Positions 1 through 10,299 of a stretch of 64,000 bases of DNA are shown one piece after another. Below the pieces are notes generated by a model that did no database searches, was not told the DNA's origin, and was given only the letters and a program-made list of their open reading frames with translations. Each line of letters begins with the position of its first letter. Positions within the stretch are counted from its first letter, which is position 1. The DNA lies in the NCBI GenBank assembly GCA_002914805.1, contig JXTB01000028.1:835694-899693 (forward strand), in the 5' to 3' direction. The DNA comes from Parasponia andersonii. Lineage: Eukaryota; Streptophyta; Magnoliopsida; Rosales; Cannabaceae. The position numbers and the translations under genes were made by a program.

Positions 1-1658
1 ATAAATATGTTATCCAAAATCAATAGTCCGTCATCACATACATATATATATATATATAAACATATATAGATATATAGAAAACATGATATCGAAAAATCAA
101 TCAGTCCACAAACACATGACATAAATATGCTCATACCCATGAGTTCACCACCTCTTATTAATGGAAACCAGGGTGCTGGCACTACGTGTGCCATATAACT
201 TGCCTAACACCTATCTTATAACGGATGGGACACCCGTGTGTCACTTACCAAACTTGGAAGGGCAACCGCATTGCCTATGCCTGTCAAATGAAGAGGTAAT
301 CAGAAGAAATATCCCGCACGGATCCACAGACTCTCACCATCGGTGGAGCCGCAGCGCCACACTGTAAAAATCCCATGATGCTAACCTAGGACTCATGTGT
401 GATCCTATGACACGTGTACTCTAAACTGATGTATAAAAGTAGCCATGTAGTAATTTAAGTTCAAATAATGCTCTAGTTTTTTAATAAAATAGTTAATTAA
501 ATTTTGTAGAGAAATGGGTAGCATAACAACACTATTTTAACATACCCAACAATAACCTGTACTCAGAAAAGTCTCAGAGCAATCCAATATATAAATCATA
601 CCATTCAATTTCATCACAGATATTTAAAAGTTATAAAATTATATTTATTTTCATATGTTGCAGAAAATAAATTTTATTCACAAATGATGTAAAAGAAAGG
701 GAACTGAATCCATACCTCACTAGAATAGCGGTACTACGCTATTAAATGCTCGATGTGCCTATTGGACGATTGTTCGGAGGGTCGAGAATCAATTCCATAC
801 TCTCGATCGCTCACTTGGGAGACTTCAACTTCTCAACGAAGCTTCGAATCAATGAACGAACCTCTTCATTGAATTTCTAATATCCAAAATAGTTAAGTTA
901 GATATATAACTCAATCAATTCAGGTCTAGGCCGACACTGGACCGGTGACACACAAAATTAGATAAAATCTAAGCCGTTAGATATTGATTTTCGTGCCAGT
1001 CACCAATAGTCGATATATATATATATATATATTAAACTTCTTTATTTTCCGAATACATTCCAAAAATGACAATAAAAATGAAATCTAATGGTCAGATCGA
1101 AAACTAAAATTCGAACTCAAAATACCCAAAAATGGCAACTTTCAAACCGGACAAAATGAGATCGTGAAATATATACCTTGAGGTTCCTCTCGACGAGATG
1201 AATCCAACAAGCCTAAGAACGCGACCTGAGACGGCCAGAATCGTCGCCGGAAATCGAAATTCCCACACGGCCATTAATGGCATTTTCCGGCGCGGAAAGC
1301 TCAGCAGCTTCGCAGGACCGACGGTCTTCACCGGTAGCTAGCCTGGTTGGACGGTGAGCGAGGCGACGGTAGTGCTCCTCCTTGCGTTCCTTCGGCTGAG
1401 AGAATGAGAGAGAGTGTAAATCGACGGCGTGGGCAATAGGCGATGTGGGGGAGCTTCGCCAGTAGCTGGCCTGGCTGGACGGTGAGCGAGGCGGCGACAG
1501 TGCTCCTCCTTGCGTTCCTTCGGCTAAGAGAATGAGAGAGAATCGAGAGAGTGTGTGAATCGGAGAGGGGGAGAAAGAGTGTGTAATATATATGCATATA
1601 TATAAATTTTTTTCTGGTCAAATGACCATTTTGCCCTTTAAAAGAATAGTTTATTACA
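1..1658 (-). mobile_element. Partial LTR of a Ty3/gypsy-like element, minus orientation, cut by window start
   Basis: The right edge reads ATTACA (1653-1658), which on the minus strand is a TGTAAT LTR start like that of the full element at 8943-19506. Just inside it, about 1615-1645, is a tract resembling the 'ggtcatttgaccag' segment found near many gypsy LTR starts. The rest is non-coding, with (TA)n tracts near 40-60 and 1015-1031. Short open frames inside it match nothing I know. The other LTR end lies outside the window, so no target duplication can be checked. The lineage is inference. Confidence 0.5.
1335..1560. repeat. Imperfect tandem duplication, period about 128 bp
   Basis: The stretch from 1335 recurs from 1463 with a few substitutions. 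Both copies contain the string ctcctccttgcgttccttcg followed by a gagagaat-rich tract. It lies inside the minus-strand LTR fragment, in its GC-richer part. Confidence 0.8.
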
Positions 1659-3063
1659 TTTCACCTCCTCAAAACCATAACCATTTCTTATCCATCCACC
1701 AACTTCAATACATGCTAAAAATCTCAAAACATTGGAGAAAAAACACACACACAAAAAAAAAGAAAAAAGTATTGACTCGTTTTTTCAGCAGGTAATAATA
1801 ACTTTTCCAAAAATAATTACTTAAAAAAAAAGAGAAAATAGAGATATTTCCTGTTCCTTTTTATGGAGTTTTCAATTGAAGGTGGCGAGTTTTCTCACCA
1901 TGGGCAAATATGAAATGAGCCTCGATCCAGTAATATCTCTCCATGGGCAAATATGAAATGAGCCTCAATCCAGTAATATCTAGTAAAATTCCATTGATTG
2001 TTCAAATCCAAACCAAAGTCCACCATTGGTTACCAAAATCCATCCGTCATTCTCTGGGTTGGCTGTGATTTTCTTTAGTTTTCTGAGATTTTGAGTTTGG
2101 GTTTCCGATTTTTAAGTTTGAAAAGGAAAAAAGGAGAAAAAATGGGGAGCTTGTGTTGATTATTAGTTTCGACTTCGGGTTTAGATCTTTGATTCTAAGC
2201 TTCTTTTATATATGTCTTCTCCTCTAATAGCGATTAGTATTGTTCTTGAAAATCGAACATCCACATGAGGAGCCAACTCTTGGCACTAATAATTCGTACA
2301 TTCAATTAGTCAAGAAAAACCTCTCAATACACAAATCCAAACAAAATCAACAAACCCATTTAGCTAAACTACCAAACAACACCAAAAAAGGGACCAGAAA
2401 ATATAAACTCAATAAAAAAAAAATTTCAAGCCAAAATTCCAAAAGAGTGCTCTCAAGTGAGTATGTGTTTTTTAGGCTGTGATGATTCTGGCTTCTGGCC
2501 TGAGAGAGAGAATTGTGTGTGAGGTTTTTATTTTTTGCTTTCTCCTGTTCTTAGGTTTTTATTTTAAATTGAACTTAAAAAAATAAAAGGTAAAAGTCAA
2601 ATAAAGAGGGGTGAAATTGTCTTTTCGCCGCCCAATTCACTAGGTAGGGTAAATATTTATTCTAATTATAAATTTGAGGATATTAATATGAAAAAAAGGA
2701 GCTATACTTGCACGCACTATATATAAAGGCACTTTGTTGTTAGTAAAATGACTAGAAAATACAACTAAAAAAATAATGAGAATTTTCCTTGTGCACCCAC
2801 TTTCAAAAGTGCTCCTAGTTTCTATTTTTTTCNATTTCAATCCAGTTCGATTATCATTCGATTAACTTTTGGTTTAGTCCTTTTTTTTTTCTTTTTCTTT
2901 TTTTTTTCCCTCCTCGACTATTCCCATTCATTTTTTAATTTATTTTTTTTATTTTCTCATTCATATTTTTAGTTATTCTCTAGGTTGTATATACTATTTT
3001 ATATAATGTATAGAAAGAAAAATCTTAAAAAAGAAAAGAAAAGAAAATAGGAACTAAACAAAA
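1659..3063. other. Intergenic, no gene recognised
   Basis: AT-rich non-coding sequence. It contains a 43-bp tandem duplication, poly-T and poly-A runs, an undetermined base at 2833, and a stretch at 2050-2230 that resembles a plant 5' leader but opens into no convincing reading frame. Small open frames at 2240-2482 and 2640-2840 look random. Confidence 0.6.
1898..1983. repeat. 43-bp tandem duplication (2 copies)
   Basis: Units at 1898-1940 and 1941-1983 both begin ccatgggcaaatatgaaatg and differ at only a few positions, the clearest being gcctcg versus gcctca. Non-coding. Confidence 0.9.
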
Positions 3064-4012
3064 GTCGGTGACAGTGATGGAGCCAGAAAAATATTTCAAG
3101 GGGATAAACATAAAGATCAAAATTTTAAGCTAGTTTAAATAAAAATTCAATAAAGGTTAATTTTCTTACATATTTTTTTAAGTTTAATCTCACACGTTTA
3201 GATTATAATCTAAAATTAGTTTTCCTAACTTTGTATTTGTAATAAGATATATGAAAGTAATTCTTACTCTATTTGATGTTATAGTATCACTATTTTCTTA
3301 TTTATAGAATAATGAGTACAATTTTTATTTAAAATACCTTCTAAATTAGAGACTAGAAGCTTACTTATTTTATAAAATTTACAAACTTATTTTATACAAT
3401 TTACAAACTAGGAGAAGAAAACAAAAATGATATAAAATTTATAAACATGTATCTCTTTATATAATATATTTGTATTACAAATAAAATGTCATAACTAAAT
3501 ATGTGGGTGAATTTTTTTTTTTATTTTTTAAAAATGAAAATATGTGAGTGAATTGAAAAACTTTTCAAAGAATACAAATATAAAATATTAATTTAGACCA
3601 ATCTTCCAAAAAATATGTGTATAAATATACATACAAACATCACATATATCTAATATAAAATTATATTTTCTAATTTTATATATTGCCTAATAAGATATAA
3701 CAATTGCTAGTTGTTTAAACCAATAAAGAAAAATAAGTTGTTGATAAAAGTTAGGGGAACAAATATGAAGGTAAAAAAGATGAAGATAAACTATAAGAGA
3801 TTTAAAATTAAATAGGTTGATGATATTTAAGAATTAGAGAAATAATTAATCTAATTTTGAATGGATTAAATATAAAAAGTTTAAATTTAATGAAAAATTG
3901 CATGATAAATGCATATGAAAAAAATATAAATATATAATGTAAAAAATAAAAAACAAAAAATCCAGTGAAGCGTATGCCCCTTCCCTTAACGTGGCTCCGC
4001 CACTGTCGGTGA
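3064..4012. mobile_element. Non-autonomous hAT-type DNA transposon with 8-bp target duplication
   Basis: The element spans 3072-4004. It starts CAGTGATGGAGCCA and ends TGGCTCCGCCACT, so the ends are near-perfect terminal inverted repeats of the CAGTGGCGGAGCCA type common in plant hAT elements. Both flanks carry GTCGGTGA (3064-3071 and 4005-4012), the 8-bp duplication expected of hAT. The interior of about 0.93 kb is AT-rich and has no transposase similarity that I can see. Confidence 0.85.
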
Positions 4013-4152
4013 CAGAAACCACATCATAGTAAAACAAAACCTACAGTCTAAAGGAAACTAATGAAGACAAAAAAATATCTAACCATAGAAAAATTCTTAG
4101 TATGATATATTGCCCCTGCGTCTTTATAGCCATTTTTTATTTGTGAAAATAA

Positions 4153-4194
<42 letters not shown>

Positions 4195-4747
4195 GAGTCA
4201 TATTTCTATAGATTCATTACGTATCGAGAGAATTTGGAGGTTATTGAAAGTCTTTTTCTTATTCTTATATTTCAGTTCCTATTGCAAACGTTTTACCAAA
4301 AAATAAATTACATATGTTAAATGTTACATAAATGGGTGTACTTAGTTAAAACTGAACAAAATTTTGAGCCCCAAAATACATCTCAAAATATATGAGGGTA
4401 GTTTGGTATTTAAAATTCTTTTTTTAAGAGAAGGGGTACTTTAATACGAGGAGGGAGTGTCAATATAATTCTCCTTTGCAAAATTTAAAAGTGGGGTTAT
4501 TTTTTACAAAAAAAAAATCAAACTTAAAAAGGTATTTTTATGTCATTTATACAAATCAATTACACTAAAATGAGATTCGTTCAACATGGGAAAATGACAT
4601 CTATTTAAATAACATTGTTTAAATTCTAGTAATTAATGATACATCACTTTCTCCTCGATGATAAACGATAGGTCGTTTCCTTCGAGTGAAACAACATATT
4701 GTATGAAGGAGAAGTAATAAATTGAACATCATGATGTGTCACACTGT
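4013..4747. other. Intergenic, AT-rich
   Basis: A dinucleotide (AT)n tract at about 4157-4189 and AT-rich unique-looking sequence. No reading frame or transposon end recognised. Confidence 0.6.
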
Positions 4748-6486
4748 CAGGGACGGAGTCGAGTGGGGGTAATCCATTGAAATTTTACAATTTTTTTTGT
4801 GCATATATATTAATTATATTATGTAAGCTAAATATTATATTTATAAAATTTTGTCACTTAAACTATATTGGGCTTAATTTTTCTAACTTTTAAGTCTCCA
4901 AAGCTCCTTGTTTAAACTTTAAACTCATTTTTTTAATGTCCAAATCACCCCATTCTTTTTGAAAATTTCCTTTTCAATATGAAGGCTAAGACAATATAGG
5001 TGTATAGGCATATAGCATGTGAATGACTAAGAATCCAAGATAATGAGATATGACTAGCTAAATAGATAAGAGAGAGGGGAAAATAGAGAAAGAGAGAAGA
5101 AGAAGAACCTATACATATTTCAATGGTCTTAAAATATTTATTTTGAAAGAGAACTCATGTGCTTATTACATTCATTGTTCTTCAGTTAACTCTTGTAGTT
5201 GTAGCTAAAAAGCATATTGCATCATTCTTTAGTTTGGTTGCTAGTATGGTGAATATTGTTAGAATATGGTCTAAATGTTATAATAGTCTTCAATAGAAAC
5301 AAACAAAAATTGTTGATGAAGCAATTAAAAATAGTCAAGTGGACGGGGCCTTAATCAAAATACTAATCTTAAACATTCTAGTGATATACGTTGGGGTTCT
5401 CACTATGGTACTTTGATAAACTTGATTATCTTATTTTTACCTATAATTGATATTATTGATATGATTGTTAATGATGGATCAAGTTCCGAACAAAGTTGTA
5501 AAGTGAATAATTTATTAGAGTCGCTACAATATTTTGAATTTGCCTTTAGTATACATCTAATGATAACCATCTTAGTTATTACAAATGAATTCTCAAAGGC
5601 ATTACAAAGAAAAGATCAAGATATTGTAAATGTCATGAACTTAGTAAAAATATGTAAACAACGACTTCAAGTGATGAGAGACGATAGGTGGGATTATTTT
5701 TCAGAATAAGTCTATACTTTCTAAAAGAAGCATGATATTGATATTTCCAACATGAATAATATATTTATACGTTGAGGATGCTCATAGTGTAAGACTCAAA
5801 AAATGACAAATTTGCATCACTTTCGTGTGGATTTATTCTATATTGTCATAGATATATAACTTTAAAAGTTAAATGACTGTTTCTCTTAAATAAATACTGA
5901 GTTATTATTTTGTGTAGTATGCTTATGCCCAAATGATTCATTCAATAATTTTGATAAGAAGAAGATAATTCGTCTTGCTGAATATTATTCAAAAGATTTT
6001 TTAACATTTGAGCAAATAACACTCGATGATCAACTTGAAACTTATATTATTGATATATGCTCTAGCAAAGAACTCATAGGATTAAAAGGCCTTAGTAATC
6101 TTGCACAAAAGTTGGTTGTGATAAAAAAAAGGTATATCCATTAGTTTGTATGCTTGTATCTTTGGCATTATTTCTTTTAGTTGCTACTGCTACTATTTAA
6201 AGAGTATTTTCTACTATGAATATTGTCAAAAATCGATTGCACAATCAAATCGAAGATCAATTGAAACATGATAGTTTAGTCACGTATATTGAAAAAGATG
6301 TATTTGATAGTATTGATAATGAGGTTATTCTGCAGCACTTTCAAATTATGAAAACCTACAAAGAAAAATTGTAACTATGACTATAATTACAATATTTTAC
6401 ATATTTCAATATTATTATCTTGTTTTAAATTTTTGTTCTTAATTAAGTCATGCCCCCACTTACTTTCAATCTTGACAATGTCTGTG
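4748..6486 (+). mobile_element. Decayed autonomous hAT transposon
   Basis: The left end CAGGGACGGAGTCGAGTGGGGG (4748 on) is a typical hAT terminal repeat. A degenerate inverted counterpart, ccccccact..gaca..gtctgtg-like, lies at about 6452-6486. Between them is a broken transposase gene. The 8 bp left of the element (cacactgt) are not repeated at the right end, so the right border is approximate. Confidence 0.7.
5170..6374 (+). pseudogene. hAT-family transposase pseudogene (zinc-finger MYM-type 1-like)
   Basis: The translation in pieces matches the C-terminal half of plant hAT transposases of the 'zinc finger MYM-type protein 1-like' group. There is an HIASFFSLVA-like stretch near 5215-5250. 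An open segment at 5413-5709 contains LQRKDQDIVNVMNLVK and ends in an MRDDRW motif. A C-terminal hAT dimerisation region at about 5930-6374 contains RVFSTMNIVKNRL. The reading frame is interrupted by stops (for example a TAA just before RVFSTMN) and by at least two frame changes. The N-terminal zinc finger (BED or TTF type) and the first part of the catalytic core are not recognisable. As a family these are cut-and-paste DDE transposases; this copy cannot be active. Confidence 0.85.
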
Positions 6487-6586
6487 GTTCAATTTTTATG
6501 TTTTGTATATAGTTACGGCATTTGTAAAAATACAGTTTTTCATGCAATTTTTACCCAAAAGAAAAAGTTTTGCATACCGCTTTCTT

Positions 6587-6817
6587 AAATAACTATTTTT
6601 TTTTTTGACGAAGTGGGTTGGCTCAAATGGTAAGAGCACTTACCACCTAGGATCTCAGTCCTAAATTCGAGTCACATCGGGGGTAGGTGTAAAAGTCTAT
6701 TATCCCTAATGGGATGGGGTAGGGATTGGATAGTAGTAAGTATTTTCTTTTAATTTGTAATAAGTAGAGGTCATTAGTTAAGTCCTATTTTTTTAATAAA
6801 AAAATAACTATTTTTTT
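6587..6817 (+). mobile_element. tRNA-derived SINE with 16-bp target duplication
   Basis: The element is about 6607-6801. Its head contains TGGCTCAAATGG (pol III A-box-like) and AATTCGAGTC (B-box-like) at tRNA-like spacing, as in plant Au-type SINEs, then a tRNA-unrelated body ending in a T/A-rich tail. The 16-bp string aaataactattttttt flanks it on both sides (6587-6602 and 6802-6817), the sign of retroposition. It is not a functional tRNA gene: no cloverleaf closes and the body continues past the tRNA-like part. Confidence 0.85.
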
Positions 6818-7090
6818 CCTTTGGGATTTATTAAACGGCATTTTATTTTTATTTACGTGTACAACATTTTTTGCGTTATTCAAGGATACTTCCACAGCAA
6901 TAATAATAATATACTCAATTTTCAAATAAAAAAATTAAACGAATTTTACAATTAATCAAACATTACAAGTTACAACTATAATTAACCAAGAGCATATAAG
7001 AAACACTTATAAAGTAGTAATAACTGTGGTAAAATACTAATGCATAAGTAAAATACTAATGTATAATACAAAAGTTAGGATAACATTCTC

Positions 7091-7146
<56 letters not shown>
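6818..7146. repeat. AT-rich spacer ending in a long (AT)n microsatellite
   Basis: Non-coding sequence followed by about 29 uninterrupted AT dinucleotides at about 7095-7152, directly abutting the next transposon. No gene. Confidence 0.85.
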
Positions 7147-7157
<11 letters not shown>

Positions 7158-7686
7158 GGTTTTTGGCATAACTGGCCCTTATATTATTTAGGATTGGCAA
7201 AATAGTCTATGAGTTATTTTTCTGACAACTAAGTCCCTAAGTTTTAATAATTTTGGCAATTAAATTATTTTTGTAATTAATTGTTAAATTATTAGGTGAA
7301 ATTGTGTATTTTTAAGTCACATATAATGTTTTTGAAGGTCAAATTCAATATTTTAATAGCAGTAGTTGGAATTAGAAAGAAAATAACAAAAAATTAATTA
7401 TAATTAATATAAAAAATTTTTAAAAATAAAAAATTTCAAAATTTAAAATTTCTCTTAAAATTTTTTTCTATTTCCCTTCCAAAATAATTAATATTAGTGA
7501 AACACTTATTTCTTTCATTTAAATATGTTAAATTTCATGAAAACTTTAACATTAATAAACGAAAAAGGCTTAATTGCCAAAGTTTTTAAAACTTAGGGAT
7601 CTAATTGCTAAAAAAATAGCTTATAGACTATTTTGTCATTCGTGAATAATATAGGGGCCAAATATGCCAAAAACCCTACATATAAA
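7147..7686. mobile_element. Mutator-like MITE with long terminal inverted repeats
   Basis: The element is 7156-7677 (522 bp). Its first roughly 110 bp (agggtttttggcat..., through a 'ccctaagttttaa' motif) recur inverted at the right end. The flanking 9-mers atatataaa (7147-7155) and acatataaa (7678-7686) match at 8 of 9 positions. Long inverted repeats plus a 9-bp duplication fit Mutator-like elements. No coding capacity. Confidence 0.75.
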
Positions 7687-7804
7687 CATTGATTTCGGAT
7701 CCATTTATATGTATTATTATATATTGAATTCAGAATGATGCTCTTATGTTCTTTTACTTTTAATTATTCAATGTAAGAATTATGATGAATGTAATATGAA
7801 CAGA

Positions 7805-8390
7805 AAATTACAATAATAATCATCTAAATAAAATACAAAGATAATTACATTTTTATATCTTGCATTTTGATTGTTTGTTCCATTTATATATTGTGTTTTA
7901 GTTATTAATCATTATCAATATTAACCTTTAAATTTAGAATTTGTAACAAATTTATACATTCTCTGTGTCAAATACCAATTTTAAACATTATGTTTATCAA
8001 AATACCCTTAAAAATGAAACTATACAGTTTTTAAAAGAAATCACATTCAAAACACACATAAAATTGGTAAACAGTTTTATAAATAATATATAATTTTTTT
8101 GGTTTTTTCATCTTTTAAATATTATTAGTTTAGCCTTTTATTTTAATTATTTTTAATTTAAATAAAGTATTAAAATGTATATTTTTAAGTTTAAAAATCT
8201 ATTTTAGTAAACTCAATTTTCAAAATTGATGTTTGACCTAAAGAGTGTATAAGTTTATTACAAGTTTTAAATTTGGAGGTCAGTATTAATAATAACCAAA
8301 ACACAAGATATAAACTGAACAAATAATCAAAATGCAAGGTATAAAAATATAAATAGGTTTATATGGAAAAAAATAACTACAATAATACCT
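7805..8390. mobile_element. Foldback MITE with about 150-bp inverted arms
   Basis: The left arm at about 7810-7975 (with atcttgcattttgattgttt) is inverted at about 8225-8385 (with aaataatcaaaatgcaaggt). The centre is AT-rich. Borders are approximate, no target duplication was resolved and the superfamily is not assigned. Confidence 0.7.
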
Positions 8391-8937
8391 AAAGTAAATG
8401 GGTTATCTGTAAAAAGAAGTATAGTCTTTCTGTAAATTTAACCATATCTTTTAGTTTGTGTAAAATTATACATCCATATTTTAAATTTCTACAAATTTGT
8501 ATGTCTGTATATAAGTTGAGCAACAAATTTTTCACTAAATACATAATCTGAATTAAGGATATTATATTTCTATTAACTAATACAAAAAATATATTGAAAA
8601 TAACATAAAACAATTAGTATAAATCATCAAATTAAAGATTTAAAATGTGAAAGTATTATTTTGTACAAATAAAAAAAAATATGGTTAAAATTATGTAAAG
8701 GCCATACTTCAAAGTATTTTAGTTATGTCATACTTAAAGTGCAAAATTACTAGTCTGATAGGGTATGTTGGCTGGTACTCTAGCGTATCATGCCATGCTT
8801 TGCATCGTGCTGTATCAATCCACATGTCTAAATTTGCCAGTTTATTTGGACTAAAATTGATCTATTTAATTAGTAAATTTTATTAATTTTAGTGTCATTT
8901 TCATAAACTTTTTTTTTTCTAAATCATTCAAATGTCA
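8391..8937. other. Intergenic, no gene
   Basis: AT-rich sequence between the foldback MITE and the Tekay-like element. The last five bases (8938-8942, gaaaa) are the left target duplication of that element. Confidence 0.6.
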
Positions 8938-9102
8938 GAAAATGTAATGTCTCCCAATTCTCACACATATGTAAGAGATATTTGTAAAAGTATTTGGCAC
9001 AATCGGGAGACGCTACTTGACTTAGAATTGATAAAATAATAAAAAATTAAAACATTTAAAATTTCCTAAAAATAACAGTAAAATTCATTTCATTATTACA
9101 TA

Positions 9103-10299
9103 TGTTAGGTCTGTTTATCAGGTATTACTGAATAAAATTAATTTCCAACTAATTATGTGAGGTGGTAATACAGAAATTGTAAAAATAACACAAGATATTT
9201 TTACTTGGTTCAGTTATCTCCCGATAACCTACGTCCAAAGGGCCATGCTCAGATAATAAACACTATTAGTAAAGTTTGAATGAATACAAACACTAATTTG
9301 ACTTATACAATAAAAAGACTCTCTCTTTTGATTGTCGCAATATAGATGTATTTATTCACTAACGTGTCTAGCGAGTACCACTCTCTTAGGCTGACTTCGT
9401 TCTTCTGAAATCTCTTCAGATACTTGAAGTCGATCTTCTCCTGAAGAAAATCAGCACCTCTCCCGAAGCACTATCACTTAAATGACTAGGACACCTCCTA
9501 AGTCTAAAATATGGCTAAAAGACAAACTTTTTTTTTAAAACCGAAAAATACAATAAGTGGTCTCTCTACATAAAGCTATTATTTAGTGGCTTTTAAATAG
9601 AGAAGAGAGCAAGCCTTCATGTGTAAAATCTATAAAATAACAATTAACAACATTTAATATTAATTAGAAGACTTACAAGATCAACCAAGTTTGTTACTAA
9701 ACTTAGAAAACGGATCTGGAAAGTAGTTACTGATTCTGTCCACGTGTTACAACATGGTCTGTCAACTCAGTCATGTTGTAACATAAAAAAGGAAACTTTC
9801 AGATTACTTTCCTAGTATAAAAATATAAGTTACTCAAATCTATTTGACAATAAATAACATGAATTAGAATAACTTTAATCAGTGAGAATCAGTACAAATG
9901 AGTTAAGGAAACTTCCATAAAAAAATATTATACCTAAAATATTTAATTAAAGGAATTTCCTTAATGAAATATAGACATATACTCAAAACCAATTTAGAAA
10001 AGAGTCATTTACCCATTCCTTCTCAATTGAATCCGTCTATACATTAATATGATCAGATTTTTATGATCCGTTTGTGTATTAATATAATCAGATTTTTATG
10101 ATCCGTCTATGCATTAATATGATCAGATTTTTATATTTGACAACTATGCAAATCGTGACCTAACGCATATAAAAAGAAAATATAGGAAATACTGAAAAAC
10201 TTATTCAGGTAAAATATTTAGTTGCATGTTGTAACATGACCTTGAAACCAGTCATGTTGCAACAAAAAGGTTGTCAACAGATTATTCACTCTTTCAACA
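9103..10299. mobile_element. Nested solo-LTR-like insertion in the 3' LTR
   Basis: About 1.2 kb is absent from the paired LTR at the corresponding point (near 17070-17090). It begins TGTTAGGTCTG and ends TTTCAACA, the TG...CA ends of an LTR. It contains a 'ggttcagttatctcccgataacctacgtcc' type tract that I associate with Copia LTRs; that lineage is an inference. No internal coding region is present, so a solo LTR is most likely. The target is an AT repeat, so the duplication cannot be read cleanly. Confidence 0.65.
10031..10135. repeat. Three tandem copies of a 35-bp unit
   Basis: Units start at 10031, 10066 and 10101, each beginning atccgt and containing attaatat(g/a)atcagattt. They lie inside the nested solo-LTR-like insert. 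Confidence 0.9.

Noticed and set aside
6607..6690. A tRNA gene
   Set aside because: A-box- and B-box-like sequence is present, but no cloverleaf closes and a SINE body, tail and 16-bp flanking duplication follow.
10031..10135. CRISPR-like array (three 35-bp units)
   Set aside because: Units are directly adjacent without spacers, in a plant LTR. It is a tandem repeat.
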